A stretch of 64,000 nucleotides of DNA, taken from positions 124,001 through 188,000 of the forward strand of contig CAVYRL010000001.1 of NCBI GenBank assembly GCA_963771025.1, in the 5' to 3' direction. Below the pieces are notes generated by a model. The model made no database searches, was not told where the DNA came from, and saw nothing but the letters and a program-made list of their open reading frames with translations. Made by a program: the position numbers and the translations under genes. Positions 16,633-25,760 of this stretch are shown here, one piece after another. Within the stretch, counting starts at the first letter, position 1. Every line of letters begins with the position of its first letter. This DNA comes from Miltoncostaea sp963771025. GTDB lineage: Bacteria; Actinomycetota; Thermoleophilia; Miltoncostaeales; Miltoncostaeaceae.

Positions 16633-18234
16633 GTGGGCGGACTGTCACGGATCACGGGGTTCTGGGAGGGCCTGACCGGCCCGAGCCGTCGCCTCCTGGT
16701 CGGCGCCGTGCTGATCTTCGTCGTCGGGATCTTCCTGCTGATGAAATTCTCCGGGCAGACCTCCTACGCCAACCTGGCGACGTCGGCGAGCGCCGACGAC
16801 GCCGCCGCGATCACCAAGCAGCTCGACAGCATGGGCGTGCGCTACAAGCTCACCGATGGCGGCAGCACAATCCAGGTGCCGGCCTCCGACCTCGACCAGG
16901 CCCGCCTCGACCTCGCGTCGTCCAACCTGCTCGACGGAGGCGGGAGCGTGGGCTTCGAGATCTTCGACAAGTCCAACCTGGGCGCCACCGACTTCACCAA
17001 CCGCATCAACCTGATCCGCGCCACCGAGGGCGAGCTGACGCGCACCATCAGCCGGCTCGACCCGGTGCAGTCGGCCACGGTCAAGATCGCGATGCCCGAG
17101 GAGCAGCTGTTCACCAACGATCAGCAGCCCACCACCGCCGCCGTCGTCGTGGCCACCAAGGCAGGGCAGGTGCTCGACCCCGGTCAGGTGAAGGGCATCA
17201 CCAAGCTCGTGTCGATGGCCGTCCCCGGCCTCAAGGTCGGGGACGTCACCGTCACCGACTCGCAGGGCAACATCCTCGACGGGGGCGACGCCGCGGCCTC
17301 GGGCGCGGGCGCCGCCACGGAGCGGCTCAAGCTCCAGTCGGCCTACGCGCAGAACGTCCAGAGCCAGATCGACGCGATGCTGGCCGCCGTGCTCGGGCCG
17401 GGCAAGGCCGTGACCAAGGTCAGCGCCGTGCTCGACCTGGACAAGACGACCACGGACAGCGAGACCTACAACAAGGAGAGCGCCGTCCCGCTCGAGAGCA
17501 CCACGAGCAAGGAGACGCTCAAGTCGGCCGGCGGCGCCACGGGCGCGGTGGCCGGCGCCTCGGCCAACACGCCCGCCACGAGCACGTTCCCCGCCACGAC
17601 CACCGGCGGGGGCGACACCAACTACAACAAGAGCTCCGAGGCCACCAAGAACGGCGTCGACCGCGTCCGCCAGCAGGTCGAGAAGGCGCCGGGCACGGTG
17701 ACCAGCCAGGCGATCTCCGTCCAGGTCAGCGACAAGGTGCCGGCCGCGACGGTGGCGTCGATCGAGAAGACGGTCAAGGCGGCGGTCGGCTTCCAGGCCG
17801 GTCGCGACCAGATCAGCGTCCAGGCGGTCCCCTTCGCGGCGGACGGGACCGCGGTCACCGCGGCGGCGGCGGCCGCCAAGGGCGCCACCGCCTCGTCGGG
17901 CGCGGGCGGCGGGATGGACATCATGGGCATCGCCAAGACCGCGATCGCCGCGATCGGCGTGCTGCTGCTGGCCCTCTTCGCCCGCAAGTCGCTCCGTGGC
18001 CGCCAGACCGACCTCGAGAAGGCGCTGCCCGAGCTGCTCAAGCGTGGCCCGGTGCCGGTGTCCGAGCTCAATCCCGGCACCATGCCGAGTTCGCCCGTCG
18101 CCGCGATCCAGCAGCTCGAGGGGCAGCGCAAGAGCCAGATCGAGGCGCAGATGGAGGATCTCGCGCTGCGCAAGCCGGAGGACGTGGCACAGCTGCTGCG
18201 CGGATGGCTGCTGGGGACGGGCAACCGCTCGTGA
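16633..18234 (+). CDS. fliF: Flagellar MS-ring protein FliF
   Basis: 533 aa from GTG 16633. N-terminal membrane helix at about residues 20-40 (LLVGAVLIFVVGIFLLM), then the YscJ/FliF ring-building domains with YANLATSASADDAAAITKQLD and ATEGELTRTISRLDPVQSATVKIAMPE. A low-complexity periplasmic loop around 300-340 is rich in Ala, Thr and Gly. The second membrane helix lies near residues 440-455 (AAIGVLLLALFA). The last 40 residues (IEAQMEDLALRKPEDVAQLLRGWL) are the FliG-binding tail. Forms the MS-ring. Its stop overlaps the fliG GTG start. Confidence 0.95.
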   Translation: MGGLSRITGFWEGLTGPSRRLLVGAVLIFVVGIFLLMKFSGQTSYANLATSASADDAAAITKQLDSMGVRYKLTDGGSTIQVPASDLDQARLDLASSNLLDGGGSVGFEIFDKSNLGATDFTNRINLIRATEGELTRTISRLDPVQSATVKIAMPEEQLFTNDQQPTTAAVVVATKAGQVLDPGQVKGITKLVSMAVPGLKVGDVTVTDSQGNILDGGDAAASGAGAATERLKLQSAYAQNVQSQIDAMLAAVLGPGKAVTKVSAVLDLDKTTTDSETYNKESAVPLESTTSKETLKSAGGATGAVAGASANTPATSTFPATTTGGGDTNYNKSSEATKNGVDRVRQQVEKAPGTVTSQAISVQVSDKVPAATVASIEKTVKAAVGFQAGRDQISVQAVPFAADGTAVTAAAAAAKGATASSGAGGGMDIMGIAKTAIAAIGVLLLALFARKSLRGRQTDLEKALPELLKRGPVPVSELNPGTMPSSPVAAIQQLEGQRKSQIEAQMEDLALRKPEDVAQLLRGWLLGTGNRS

Positions 18235-19239
18235 CGCCCAACAGCATCGCCGGCCGCCAGAAGGCCGCGATCTTGCTCGTGAGCCTTGGGGCCGAGGCCT
18301 CGGCGGCGATCTTCCAGCACCTCCGCCAGGACGAGATCGACGAGCTCACGCTCGAGATCGCCGGCATCGGCCACGTCGCCCCGGAGCGCAAGGCCGAGGT
18401 CGTCGAGGAGTTCTACGAGGTCGCGCTGGCCCAGGAGTACATCTCCGAGGGCGGCCTCGACTACGCCAACGCGGTCCTCGAGAAGGCGCTCGGGACCGAC
18501 CACGCGCAGGAGGTCATGGCGCGCCTGTCCGGCGCCATCCAGGTGAGCCCGTTCGAGTTCCTGCGCGGGACCGACGCCACCCAGATCCGCAACGTGATCG
18601 CCAACGAGCACCCCCAGACCGTCGCGCTGATCCTGGCGTACCTGCCCGCCGACACGGCGGCCCAGGTGCTGAGCACCCTCCCGGAGGGCCAGCAGATCGA
18701 CGTCGCCACCCGCATCGCGCTGATGGACCGCACCGCGCCGGAGGTGATCCGCGAGATCGAGCGGGTCCTCGAGCGCAAGCTGAGCAGCGTCATCAACCAG
18801 GACCTGACCTCGGCCGGGGGCCTGCGCTCGCTGGTCAACCTGCTCAACCAGGTGGACCGGGGAACGGAGCGGGCGATCTTCGAGGCGCTCGAGCAGGAAT
18901 ACCCCGACATCGCCGAAGAGGTGCGCCGCATGATGTTCCTCTTCGAGGACATCGTCACCCTCGACGACCGGAGCATCCAGCAGGTGCTCCGCGAGGTTGA
19001 ACACCAAGGAGCTCGCGGTGGCCCTCAAGGGCACGCGGGACGAGGTCAAGGACGCCATCTTCCGCAACATGAGCGAGCGCGCCGCGACCAACATCCGCGA
19101 GGACCTGGAGTTCATGGGCCCGGTGCGGGTGAAGCAGGTCGAGGAGGCCCAGCAGAAGGTGGTCGAGATCATCCGCACGCTGGAGGAGTCGGGCCAGATC
19201 GTCGTGGTCCGCGGGGCCGAGGATCAGCTTGTCATCTAA
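18231..19239 (+). pseudogene. fliG: Flagellar motor switch protein FliG, interrupted by a +1 frameshift
   Basis: The frame from GTG 18231 encodes the FliG N and middle domains (AAILLVSLGAEASAAIFQHL, EHPQTVALILAYLP, VDRGTERAIFEALEQ) through DDRSIQQVLREV. It then loses similarity. The FliG C-terminal domain continues in the +1 frame from 18997: NTKELAVALKGTRDEVKDAIFRNMSERAA and EDLEFMGPVRVKQVEEAQQKVV. Removing one T from the TT at 18997-18998 restores GAG-GTG-AAC-ACC-AAG and a continuous 335-aa protein of normal length, with flanking overlaps to fliF and fliH intact. FliG couples FliF to the C-ring and contacts MotA, and is essential for rotation. With the whole locus otherwise intact, a sequencing/assembly error is as likely as real inactivation. 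Coordinates cover both parts. Confidence 0.9.
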
Positions 19240-19915
19240 TGCGCCGGTACGCGGCGCCGCCGTGTCCGACGCGCCGGTGGCCCTCCCGCTTCGCCCCCAC
19301 GCGCCCCGCCGGCTTCCGCCGGGGAGCCCCGAGGACCTGCTCGAGCGCGCCCGCGTCGAGGCCGAGGAGATGCTGGCCGGCGCCGAGCGCGCCTCGGCCG
19401 ACGCCCTCGCCCAGGCCCGGGCCGAGGGCCTCGCCGAGGGCCGGGCCGCCGCCCGGTCCGAGGTGGCCGCGGCGCTCGAGGCGCTGCGCGCCGCCGCCGA
19501 GGGCCTCGAGGAGCACCGCGCCCGCCTCGAGGACGACCTCGTCCGCGAGGCGATGGCGATGGCCGTGGAGACCGCCGCCAAGCTGGTGCGCGCGGAGGTC
19601 GCCGTGCGCCCCGAGCGGGTCGGCGACGTCCTGCGCGGCGCCATCCGCCGCACCGGCGACCGCTCGCGCCTCATCGCCCGCGTCAGCCCCGCCGACCTGG
19701 ACGTCTGCCGCCGGCTCGTGCCGGTCATCCTCGACGAGATGGGCGGCATCGCGTCGCTCGAGATCGTCAACGATCCGCGCATCGGCGTCGGCTCCTGCGT
19801 TCTGGAAACGGCCAACGGCGATGTGGACGCCACCTTCCCGAGCCAGCTGACGCGCGTCCTCGACGCCCTCTTCGCACCGCCGGACGAGTCGCTGGTCGAG
19901 CCCCCGATCCTGTGA
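19229..19915 (+). CDS. fliH: Flagellar assembly protein FliH
   Basis: 228 aa from TTG 19229, preceded by GAGGA and overlapping the fliG end by 11 nt; GTG 19262 is an alternative. The first 45 residues are Pro/Ala-rich. A long Ala/Glu/Arg coiled coil follows (RARVEAEEMLAGAERASADAL, GLAEGRAAARSEV), which includes the GxxxG-like pattern typical of FliH. The C-terminal V-ATPase-E-like domain includes ARVSPADLDVCRRL and IGVGSCVLETANGDVDATFPSQL. FliH binds FliI and delivers it to the export gate. GTGA overlap with fliI. Confidence 0.88.
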   Translation: MSSNAPVRGAAVSDAPVALPLRPHAPRRLPPGSPEDLLERARVEAEEMLAGAERASADALAQARAEGLAEGRAAARSEVAAALEALRAAAEGLEEHRARLEDDLVREAMAMAVETAAKLVRAEVAVRPERVGDVLRGAIRRTGDRSRLIARVSPADLDVCRRLVPVILDEMGGIASLEIVNDPRIGVGSCVLETANGDVDATFPSQLTRVLDALFAPPDESLVEPPIL

Positions 19916-21333
19916 GCTCCGTGGACCTCTCGGAGGGGTTCCGGCGGCTGCGCTCGCTGGACCCCTACCGGCTCAACGGCCGGGTCAACCAGCTCATCGG
20001 CCTCGTGGTCGAGAGCAAGGGGCCCGAGGCGGGGATCGGCGAGCGCTGCGAGATCCTGCTCCCCGGGCACCGCACCGGCCGTCCGCCGCTACAGGCCGAG
20101 GTGGTCGGCTTCCGCGAGGGGCGGACCCTGCTGATGCCCCTCGGCGACGCCGCCGGCGTCGGCCCGGGGCAGACCGTGGTCGCCACCGGGGCCGCCGTTC
20201 AGGTGGGGGTGGGGGACGCGTTGCTCGGGCGCGTGCTCGACGGCCTCGGCCGTCCGCTCGACGGGCTCGGCCTGCCGGCCCTCGAGGGGCGGCGCTCCAT
20301 CGACGCCCGCCCCCCCGATGTGCTCCTGCGACCCAACATCCGTACGCCGCTCTCCCTGGGGGTGCGCGCGATCGACGCGCTGATGCCCTGCGGCACCGGC
20401 CAGCGGATGGGCATCTTCGCCGGCTCGGGCGTGGGCAAGAGCACCCTGATGGGCATGATGGCGCGCGGCAGCAGCGCCGACGTCAACGTCATCGCACTGG
20501 TCGGTGAGCGCGGCCGTGAGGTGCGCGAGTTCATCGAGCACGATCTGGGCCCGGAGGGACTCGCGCGCAGCGTGGTGGTGGTCGCCACCTCCGATCAGCC
20601 GGCCCTCGTGCGCATCAAGGCCGCCTTCGTCGCCACCACGATCGCCGAGTTCTTCCGCGATCGCGGCGCCGACGTGCTGCTGATGATGGACTCGGTCACG
20701 CGCCTGGCCACCGCCCAGCGCGAGGTGGGGCTCGCCATCGGGGAGCCGCCGGCTACCCGCGGATACACCCCGTCCGTGTTCGCCCTGCTGCCACGGCTGC
20801 TGGAGCGGGCCGGCACCTCGCCGGTGGGCAGCATCACCGCGCTCTACACGGTGCTGGTGGAGGGCGACGACATGAACGAGCCGGTCGCCGACGCCGTCCG
20901 CTCCATCCTCGACGGCCACATCGTGCTGTCGCGCGACCTGGCCCACCGTCATCACTATCCGGCGGTCGACGTCCTGCAGTCGGTGTCGCGCCTCACCGCG
21001 CAGCTGCTGTCGCGCGAGCACCAGGAGGCCGGGGGCCGCCTGCGCTCGCTCCTGGCCGCGCACCGCGGCGCCGCCGACCTGATCGCGATCGGCGCCTACG
21101 TCAGCGGATCCGATCCGCTGGTGGACGAGGCGCGCGCCAAGTACGACGCCATCGAGGGGTTCCTGCGCCAGGCGGTCGACGACCCATACTCGCGCGATGA
21201 CGCGCTCGACCGGCTTCTGGCGCTCGCCGGTACCGCTCCGGCGGATCCGCCCTCCGGCGACGCGCCCCCCGACGCCGGGCTGACCGGAACCTTCCAGCCC
21301 CTCCCGCCCGGCGTCGAGGTCGTCCCTACCTAG
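19912..21333 (+). CDS. fliI: Flagellum-specific ATPase FliI
   Basis: 473 aa from GTG 19912. F1-beta-like export ATPase with Walker A FAGSGVGKST (about residue 168), Walker B VLLMMDSVTRLA, and the family signature GEPPATRGYTPSVFALLPRLLERAG. Hydrolyses ATP to release chaperoned substrates at the export gate; cytosolic hexamer associated with FliH and FliJ. The C-terminal 40 residues are a Pro/Asp-rich extension. Its last 8 nt overlap the convergent minus-strand gene. fliJ, normally next, lies 2.1 kb further on behind its own promoter. Confidence 0.95.
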   Translation: MSSVDLSEGFRRLRSLDPYRLNGRVNQLIGLVVESKGPEAGIGERCEILLPGHRTGRPPLQAEVVGFREGRTLLMPLGDAAGVGPGQTVVATGAAVQVGVGDALLGRVLDGLGRPLDGLGLPALEGRRSIDARPPDVLLRPNIRTPLSLGVRAIDALMPCGTGQRMGIFAGSGVGKSTLMGMMARGSSADVNVIALVGERGREVREFIEHDLGPEGLARSVVVVATSDQPALVRIKAAFVATTIAEFFRDRGADVLLMMDSVTRLATAQREVGLAIGEPPATRGYTPSVFALLPRLLERAGTSPVGSITALYTVLVEGDDMNEPVADAVRSILDGHIVLSRDLAHRHHYPAVDVLQSVSRLTAQLLSREHQEAGGRLRSLLAAHRGAADLIAIGAYVSGSDPLVDEARAKYDAIEGFLRQAVDDPYSRDDALDRLLALAGTAPADPPSGDAPPDAGLTGTFQPLPPGVEVVPT

Positions 21334-22840
21334 CGCCCGATCCCTCGGCGGCGACCTGGACGATCGACGCGTCGATGAGCCACTCGACCGGGGCGCGGTC
21401 GTCGGTGTAGACGTCGCCGCCCCCAAGGGCCGGCGCCAGGCGCGCGCCCGTCGCGTCGGCCAGGGCTCCCAGCCCCACCGGAACCGGCGCACCCCCGAGG
21501 AGGGAGCCCGAGATCGGCGCGTTGCTCGCGAGCAGCACGGTGTTGAGCCGCTCGCTGGGATCGCGCAGCACCGTCGCGAAGGAGGTGCCCATCGTGGCGG
21601 CGAGCACCTTCTCGAGGTCGTCGGAGTTGGCGGGGTGGCCGACGTTGACCATCAGCACGCCCCCGGGCGTGAGATGGTCGCGCACCAGGGCGAAGAACTC
21701 CCTGGTGGTGAGGTAGAAGGGGATGTAGGGCTGCCGGTAGGCGTCGACCATGATCGCGTCCCACCGCCGGTCCGAGGTGCGCAGGAAGGGGCGCGCGTCG
21801 GCCGTGTGCAGGTGCAGGTCCGGGCCCCGCAGGTCGAAGAGCCGCCTCCCGACGTCGGTCAGCGCGCCGTCGATCTCGACGCCGTCCACCCGCGTCTCGG
21901 GAAAGTAGTGGCCGTAGGCGCGCGCGGTGGTGCCGGCGGCGTTGCCGAGGATCGCGATCGATCGCGGCACCCGCCCGTTGGCCAGCGGCAGCACCAGGAA
22001 CTCGTCCCAGTAGTTCTCGGTCAGCCACTGCCCCGGCCGGTACTCCGAGTGCACCGCCTGGCCCTCGTTCAACTCCAGGTAGCGTGAGGCGTCCGGCCGC
22101 TCGATCACGCGGGCGTACTGGTACTCGGTCTCCGCCTCCCAGATCACGCGGCCCGCGTCGCTCGCCTTGAGCGTCCCCACGGGCAGCGCGACGAGCGCGA
22201 GGCAGGCGACCGGGGCGATCGCGTAGCGCCACGAGAGGCCCAGCAGAGAGACCAGCGCCAGCGACGCCGCGAAGATCAGGAAGGTGCGGTGCGTGCCGGC
22301 GAACGGCACCAGGACCAGGGCCGCCAGGAACACGCCGGCCAGGCTCCCCATGGTCGAGGTGGCGTACAGCCGGCCACTCACCCGGCCCGCCTCCTCGACC
22401 GCGGTCATGCTGAGGCGCATCGCGTACGGGGAGATGGTGCCCAGCACGACGACGGGCGCAGCGATCAGCACGCACACCGCCACGAGCGACCCCGCGAAGG
22501 CCCCGACGCTGAGCGAGTCGAAGGCGTCCACCGAGTTGCGCAGGAAGGGGCCCGAGACGAAGGGCACCACCGCGAGCAGCGCGGCGGCGACAAGGATCAG
22601 GCGCGCGAGCCCGGGCAGGGTCGCGCCGCGGTCGGCCAGCCGCCCGCCGAGCCAGTACCCGGCCGACAGCGCCACCAGCACGGTGGCGATCGTGTTGGCC
22701 CAGATCACCGTCGAGGCGCCGAACCACGGCGCCAGCAGGCGCGCCGCCGCGATCTCGGTGCCCAGCGAGGCCGCGCCCACCGTGAACACCATCGTCAGGA
22801 TCACCCGCGGCGACGGCGGGCTGGCGGGGGTCGCGGGCAT
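21326..22840 (-). CDS. Membrane-bound spermidine synthase-like protein (fused MFS-like/spermidine synthase family)
   Basis: 504 aa. The N-terminal half (about residues 10-230) is a bundle of about seven hydrophobic helices with PYAMRLSMTAVEEAGRVSGRLYATSTMGSLAG, the hallmark of the fused transporter-like/spermidine-synthase family. The C-terminal half is a Rossmann methyltransferase-like SpeE domain: SEYRPGQWLTENYWDEF, ILGNAAGTTARAYGHY, VDGVEIDGALTDVGRRLF, DARPFL and DAIMVDAY. Polyamine activity is not assured, since many fused proteins have unknown substrates. It interrupts the flagellar gene order between fliI and fliJ and is convergent with fliI. Confidence 0.82.
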   Translation of the reverse strand: MPATPASPPSPRVILTMVFTVGAASLGTEIAAARLLAPWFGASTVIWANTIATVLVALSAGYWLGGRLADRGATLPGLARLILVAAALLAVVPFVSGPFLRNSVDAFDSLSVGAFAGSLVAVCVLIAAPVVVLGTISPYAMRLSMTAVEEAGRVSGRLYATSTMGSLAGVFLAALVLVPFAGTHRTFLIFAASLALVSLLGLSWRYAIAPVACLALVALPVGTLKASDAGRVIWEAETEYQYARVIERPDASRYLELNEGQAVHSEYRPGQWLTENYWDEFLVLPLANGRVPRSIAILGNAAGTTARAYGHYFPETRVDGVEIDGALTDVGRRLFDLRGPDLHLHTADARPFLRTSDRRWDAIMVDAYRQPYIPFYLTTREFFALVRDHLTPGGVLMVNVGHPANSDDLEKVLAATMGTSFATVLRDPSERLNTVLLASNAPISGSLLGGAPVPVGLGALADATGARLAPALGGGDVYTDDRAPVEWLIDASIVQVAAEGSGAR

Positions 22841-22955
22841 CCGGGCCAGGACGCTAGCGGCATGGCGGCTTCACCATGCGATCGGGTGGTTGAACTCTCG
22901 AACCGGGCGTGTCAGGCTCCCGATATTGCAACAATCGTAACAAGGAGAGCGCGCG

Positions 22956-23366
22956 ATGAGGGTGAAGGATGCGATGAGCCCGATCAGCGCGATCGTCGGC
23001 CCTCAGCACACGCTCGAGCAGGCGGCGAAGCGCATGGTGCAGTACGCCACCGGCGCGGCCGTGGTACTCGACGGCTCGCTTCCGGGTCCGGCCGTGGTCA
23101 CCGAGCGTGACCTTCTGAGGGCGGTGGGCGCCGGTCTCAGCCCCTCGAGCGAGTACGTCGAGGACCACATGACCGGCGAGGTCGTGACGGCGGCCCCCGA
23201 TTGGGGCATCGCGGACGCGGCGACACTGATGGTCAACCACGGTGTGCGCCACGTGCTGGTGTTCGACGCCTCCGAGCTCGTGGGCATTCTGTCCATGCGC
23301 GACGTCCTCCGCGTGGGAGGCTTCGCGGTGATCGCCTCGGTCGAGACGGCGGGCGCGCGGAGCTGA
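22956..23366 (+). CDS. CBS domain-containing protein
   Basis: 136 aa with two CBS repeats (about residues 5-60 and 70-128). First repeat: VKDAMSPISAIVGPQHTLEQAAKRM and VVTERDLLRAV; second repeat: MTGEVVTAAPDWGIADAATLM, GVRHVLVFDASELVGILSMRDVL. Stand-alone CBS pairs bind adenosyl ligands (AMP, ATP, SAM) and act as energy or redox sensors. Ribosome site AAGGAGAG just before ATG. Divergent from the spermidine-synthase-like gene. No obvious target nearby. The fliJ promoter begins 8 bp after its stop. Confidence 0.85.
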   Translation: MRVKDAMSPISAIVGPQHTLEQAAKRMVQYATGAAVVLDGSLPGPAVVTERDLLRAVGAGLSPSSEYVEDHMTGEVVTAAPDWGIADAATLMVNHGVRHVLVFDASELVGILSMRDVLRVGGFAVIASVETAGARS

Positions 23367-23374
23367 CGCCGCGA

Positions 23375-23401
23375 TCAAGGTTCGCGGGGGAGGGCCGATA
23401 A
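23375..23401 (+). promoter_or_regulatory. Sigma-28-like promoter for fliJ, leaderless geometry
   Basis: TCAAGGTT (23375-23382), 11-nt spacer, GCCGATAA (23394-23401): the best match to the FliA consensus in the window, with a complete -10. The start codon GTG 23409 begins exactly 7 nt later and no ribosome site can fit, so the transcript is predicted to be leaderless. Confidence 0.75.
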
Positions 23402-23408
23402 CGGGGGC

Positions 23409-23864
23409 GTGATCCCTCGTTTCCGCTTCCGGCTCCAGCAGGTGCTCGATGTGCGGGCCCGCCGCGAGGATCTGGCGCGCCAGGATCTCGCTCACGCGAT
23501 GATGGCCATGGCGGCGCAACAGGAGCGTGTCGTGGCGGCCGATGCCGACATGGAGCGCGAGCTCGCGGCCCTGCGGAACCTGATGGGCGGCGCCGTGGAG
23601 CTCGAGAGACTGCGCTCCGCCCACGACTCACTCGCCCTGGCGCGCTCGCGCTCGCGGCACGAGCGCGCGACGCTCTCGAGCCTCGGTGAGGTCGCCGACG
23701 AGCGGCGCGCCGAGCTCGTGCGGGCCAGCCAGCAGCGCGAGGTGCTCTCCCAGCTGCGCGTCCGCGCCCTCGAGCGCCACCGCGTGGACGAGCGGCGCGA
23801 CGAGGCGGTCCAGATGGACGAGCTCGCCACGCGCCGCACCGCCCGCGCGCGGGCGGCCGCGTAA
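23409..23864 (+). CDS. fliJ: Flagellar export protein FliJ
   Basis: 151 aa from GTG 23409. It opens FRFRLQQVLDVRARREDLARQDLAHAM, the FliJ signature, and continues as an uninterrupted antiparallel coiled coil rich in Arg, Glu, Ala and Gln. FliJ forms the central stalk of the FliI hexamer and escorts chaperones back. Family length is normal. No ribosome site precedes it (see the promoter entry). The lytic transglycosylase gene follows after 14 bp. Confidence 0.9.
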   Translation: MIPRFRFRLQQVLDVRARREDLARQDLAHAMMAMAAQQERVVAADADMERELAALRNLMGGAVELERLRSAHDSLALARSRSRHERATLSSLGEVADERRAELVRASQQREVLSQLRVRALERHRVDERRDEAVQMDELATRRTARARAAA

Positions 23865-23878
23865 TCACCCCCGCCGCG

Positions 23879-24373
23879 ATGGCCCGGATCGCCCCACCCA
23901 CCGCCGGTTCTCCGCCACCCCGAGTCGCGAGGCAGATCAACCGCGCGGCCGGCGCCCACGGGCTCGATCCGGCCCTGCTGGCCGCCGTCGTGAAGGTGGA
24001 GAGCGGCTTCGACCCCCGCGCCGAATCGCCCAATGGCGCCCGTGGCCTGCTGCAGCTGATGCCGGCGCGGGCTCGCGCCCTGGGCGTCGCCGACCCCTTC
24101 GACGCGGCCGCCACCCTGGACGCCGGCGCCCGGTGTCTCGCCTCCAAGCTGTGCGCATACCGCGGCGACCTCCACCTCGCCCTGGCGGCCTACCACCTTG
24201 GCCCGGACGCGGTCGAGCGACACGGCGGTGTGCCCCCCTACTCGGAAATGCAGGCCTTCCTGCCGAAGGTAATGGGGTACTACGACGACTTTCGGGCCAC
24301 CGGCGTCTTCGCCCGGCCCGCGGAGCCACGGAACGGCTTCGGCACGATCACCGACGGGGAGGGACGGTGTTGA
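23879..24373 (+). CDS. Lytic transglycosylase (SLT domain), flagellum-associated
   Basis: 164 aa. The SLT lysozyme-like fold is clear: AHGLDPALLAAVVKVESGFDPRAES with the catalytic Glu at about residue 41, NGARGLLQLMP, and LALAAYHLGPDAV. No signal peptide is evident, as in FlgJ or other muramidases exported through the flagellar apparatus. Placed between fliJ and fliK, it probably opens peptidoglycan for rod passage (inference). It ends 4 bp before fliK. Confidence 0.85.
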   Translation: MARIAPPTAGSPPPRVARQINRAAGAHGLDPALLAAVVKVESGFDPRAESPNGARGLLQLMPARARALGVADPFDAAATLDAGARCLASKLCAYRGDLHLALAAYHLGPDAVERHGGVPPYSEMQAFLPKVMGYYDDFRATGVFARPAEPRNGFGTITDGEGRC

Positions 24374-24377
24374 TGAG

Positions 24378-25751
24378 ATGATCGAACCACAGCTCGGGCT
24401 ACCACCGGTAGCCACGGGCCGAGGAGGATCCGCCCCCAGCGCGGGTGCCGCCGGCGAGACCGCCGGAGGAGCCCAGGGGCCGGACGACGGAGGTTTCGTG
24501 ACCGCACTCGATGGTCACGCGCCACCCGACTCGCGGAATGCGGACTCCGGAGCCCAGGAACCCAACGACGCAGCCGGACCCCTGACCGGGGAGCTGCCCA
24601 CAGAGACTGTCGCCGACGCCGACATCTCACCCGACGCGACCCAGGCGGCCGCGGCGGCCGCGATCGCGATGGCGATCGTCGCCGTCGTCCCCGTGGCCGC
24701 GCCGGCGGTCGCCCCCGTGACGACCGCAGCCCCGGCGACGCAGAGCGACGGCGGGAGCCCCACGACGCCCGTGGCCGCGGCTCCGGCGGGCGCCGCGCAG
24801 GCGACACCGCCTCAGCCGCTGCCCGGTCTGGTGCCGGCGCGCGTCGACGCGAACGGCGCGGTGGTCCCGGTCCTCCCGGCGACGACCGCCACGACGGCGG
24901 GCTCGCAGGCCACGACGGCCACCGCCCAGGGCACGACGCCCGCTGCCGGTGCGACGCCCGCTCCGGCCGCAACCATCACCCTGACGTTGACGTCGATGGA
25001 TGCCGGGCAGGCACCGGCTGCTCCCGCGACGCCGGCGCCGGCGGCCGCACCGGCCGCTCCGGGAGCCACGACGGCCCCCGCCGCGACGGCGGCGCAGACC
25101 GCCACCGCCACCGCGACCGCGACCGCGACCGCGACCGCACCGACCACGTCCACGAGCGTGACGCCGCAGGCCGGATCCGGGCAGGATGCCCCGCCGGCCG
25201 CGGCGTCGCGAGAGCCGGCCCCGCCACCCGCCGCGACGCCGACGGCCCCCGCGCCGTCGCCCGCGTTCGGCCAGGCCGCGCCGGCTCCCATCCAGTCTCC
25301 GGCCCCGGGCGGGATCGCCCACGGCGCCGGCGGGCTCACGACCCCCCACGAGCTCGCACACGAGCTCGGCACCCGCGTGCACATGGCCGTGCGCGAGGGG
25401 GGACGCGAGCTTCTGGTCAACCTGCGCCCAAGGGATCTGGGCCAGTTGACCATCCGGGTCACGATGACCGACGGAGTCCTCCATGCGCAGATCACGGCTG
25501 ATCGCCCGGAGGCGGCACGGATGCTCCAGCAGTCGCTCGGACAGCTCGACACGGCGCTGACCGACCTCGGCTACTCGCTCGACGGCCTCGACGTGAGCTA
25601 CGGCGGGCAGGACGCGCAGGATGCGCGCTCCTCCTCCGCGGGCACGGATGCCCCGGGGCGCGTGGACGCGAACGACGAACCCGAGGCGGTCAAACCCGCT
25701 CCGGCCACCCATGCCACGACCTCCGCGTCGCGGCTCGACCTGCTCGCATGA
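24378..25751 (+). CDS. fliK: Flagellar hook-length control protein FliK
   Basis: 457 aa. Residues 1-320 are low complexity (Ala, Pro, Thr, Gly), containing the in-frame Thr-Ala repeat listed separately. The C-terminal Flg_hook domain (about 325-410) is recognisable: ELAHELGTRVHMAVREGGRELLVNLRPRDLGQLTIRVTMTDGVLHAQITADRPEAARMLQQSLGQLDTALTDLGYSLDGLDVS. The disordered part acts as a molecular ruler; the C-domain switches FlhB substrate specificity when the hook is complete. flgD follows after 9 bp with a strong ribosome site. Confidence 0.9.
   Translation: MIEPQLGLPPVATGRGGSAPSAGAAGETAGGAQGPDDGGFVTALDGHAPPDSRNADSGAQEPNDAAGPLTGELPTETVADADISPDATQAAAAAAIAMAIVAVVPVAAPAVAPVTTAAPATQSDGGSPTTPVAAAPAGAAQATPPQPLPGLVPARVDANGAVVPVLPATTATTAGSQATTATAQGTTPAAGATPAPAATITLTLTSMDAGQAPAAPATPAPAAAPAAPGATTAPAATAAQTATATATATATATAPTTSTSVTPQAGSGQDAPPAAASREPAPPPAATPTAPAPSPAFGQAAPAPIQSPAPGGIAHGAGGLTTPHELAHELGTRVHMAVREGGRELLVNLRPRDLGQLTIRVTMTDGVLHAQITADRPEAARMLQQSLGQLDTALTDLGYSLDGLDVSYGGQDAQDARSSSAGTDAPGRVDANDEPEAVKPAPATHATTSASRLDLLA
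25099..25140 (+). repeat. In-frame hexanucleotide (ACCGCG/ACCGCC) tandem repeat in fliK
   Basis: About seven consecutive copies of ACCGC(C/G/A), encoding Thr-Ala repeats in the ruler part of FliK. Gain or loss of a unit keeps the frame. Confidence 0.8.
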
Positions 25752-25760
25752 GGAGGGACC

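Noticed and set aside
22870..22955. Sigma-70 promoter for the CBS gene
   Set aside because: TTGAAC is present, but no acceptable -10 lies 16-18 nt after it.
25099..25140. CRISPR-like array
   Set aside because: Six-base units without spacers, coding for Thr-Ala in fliK.
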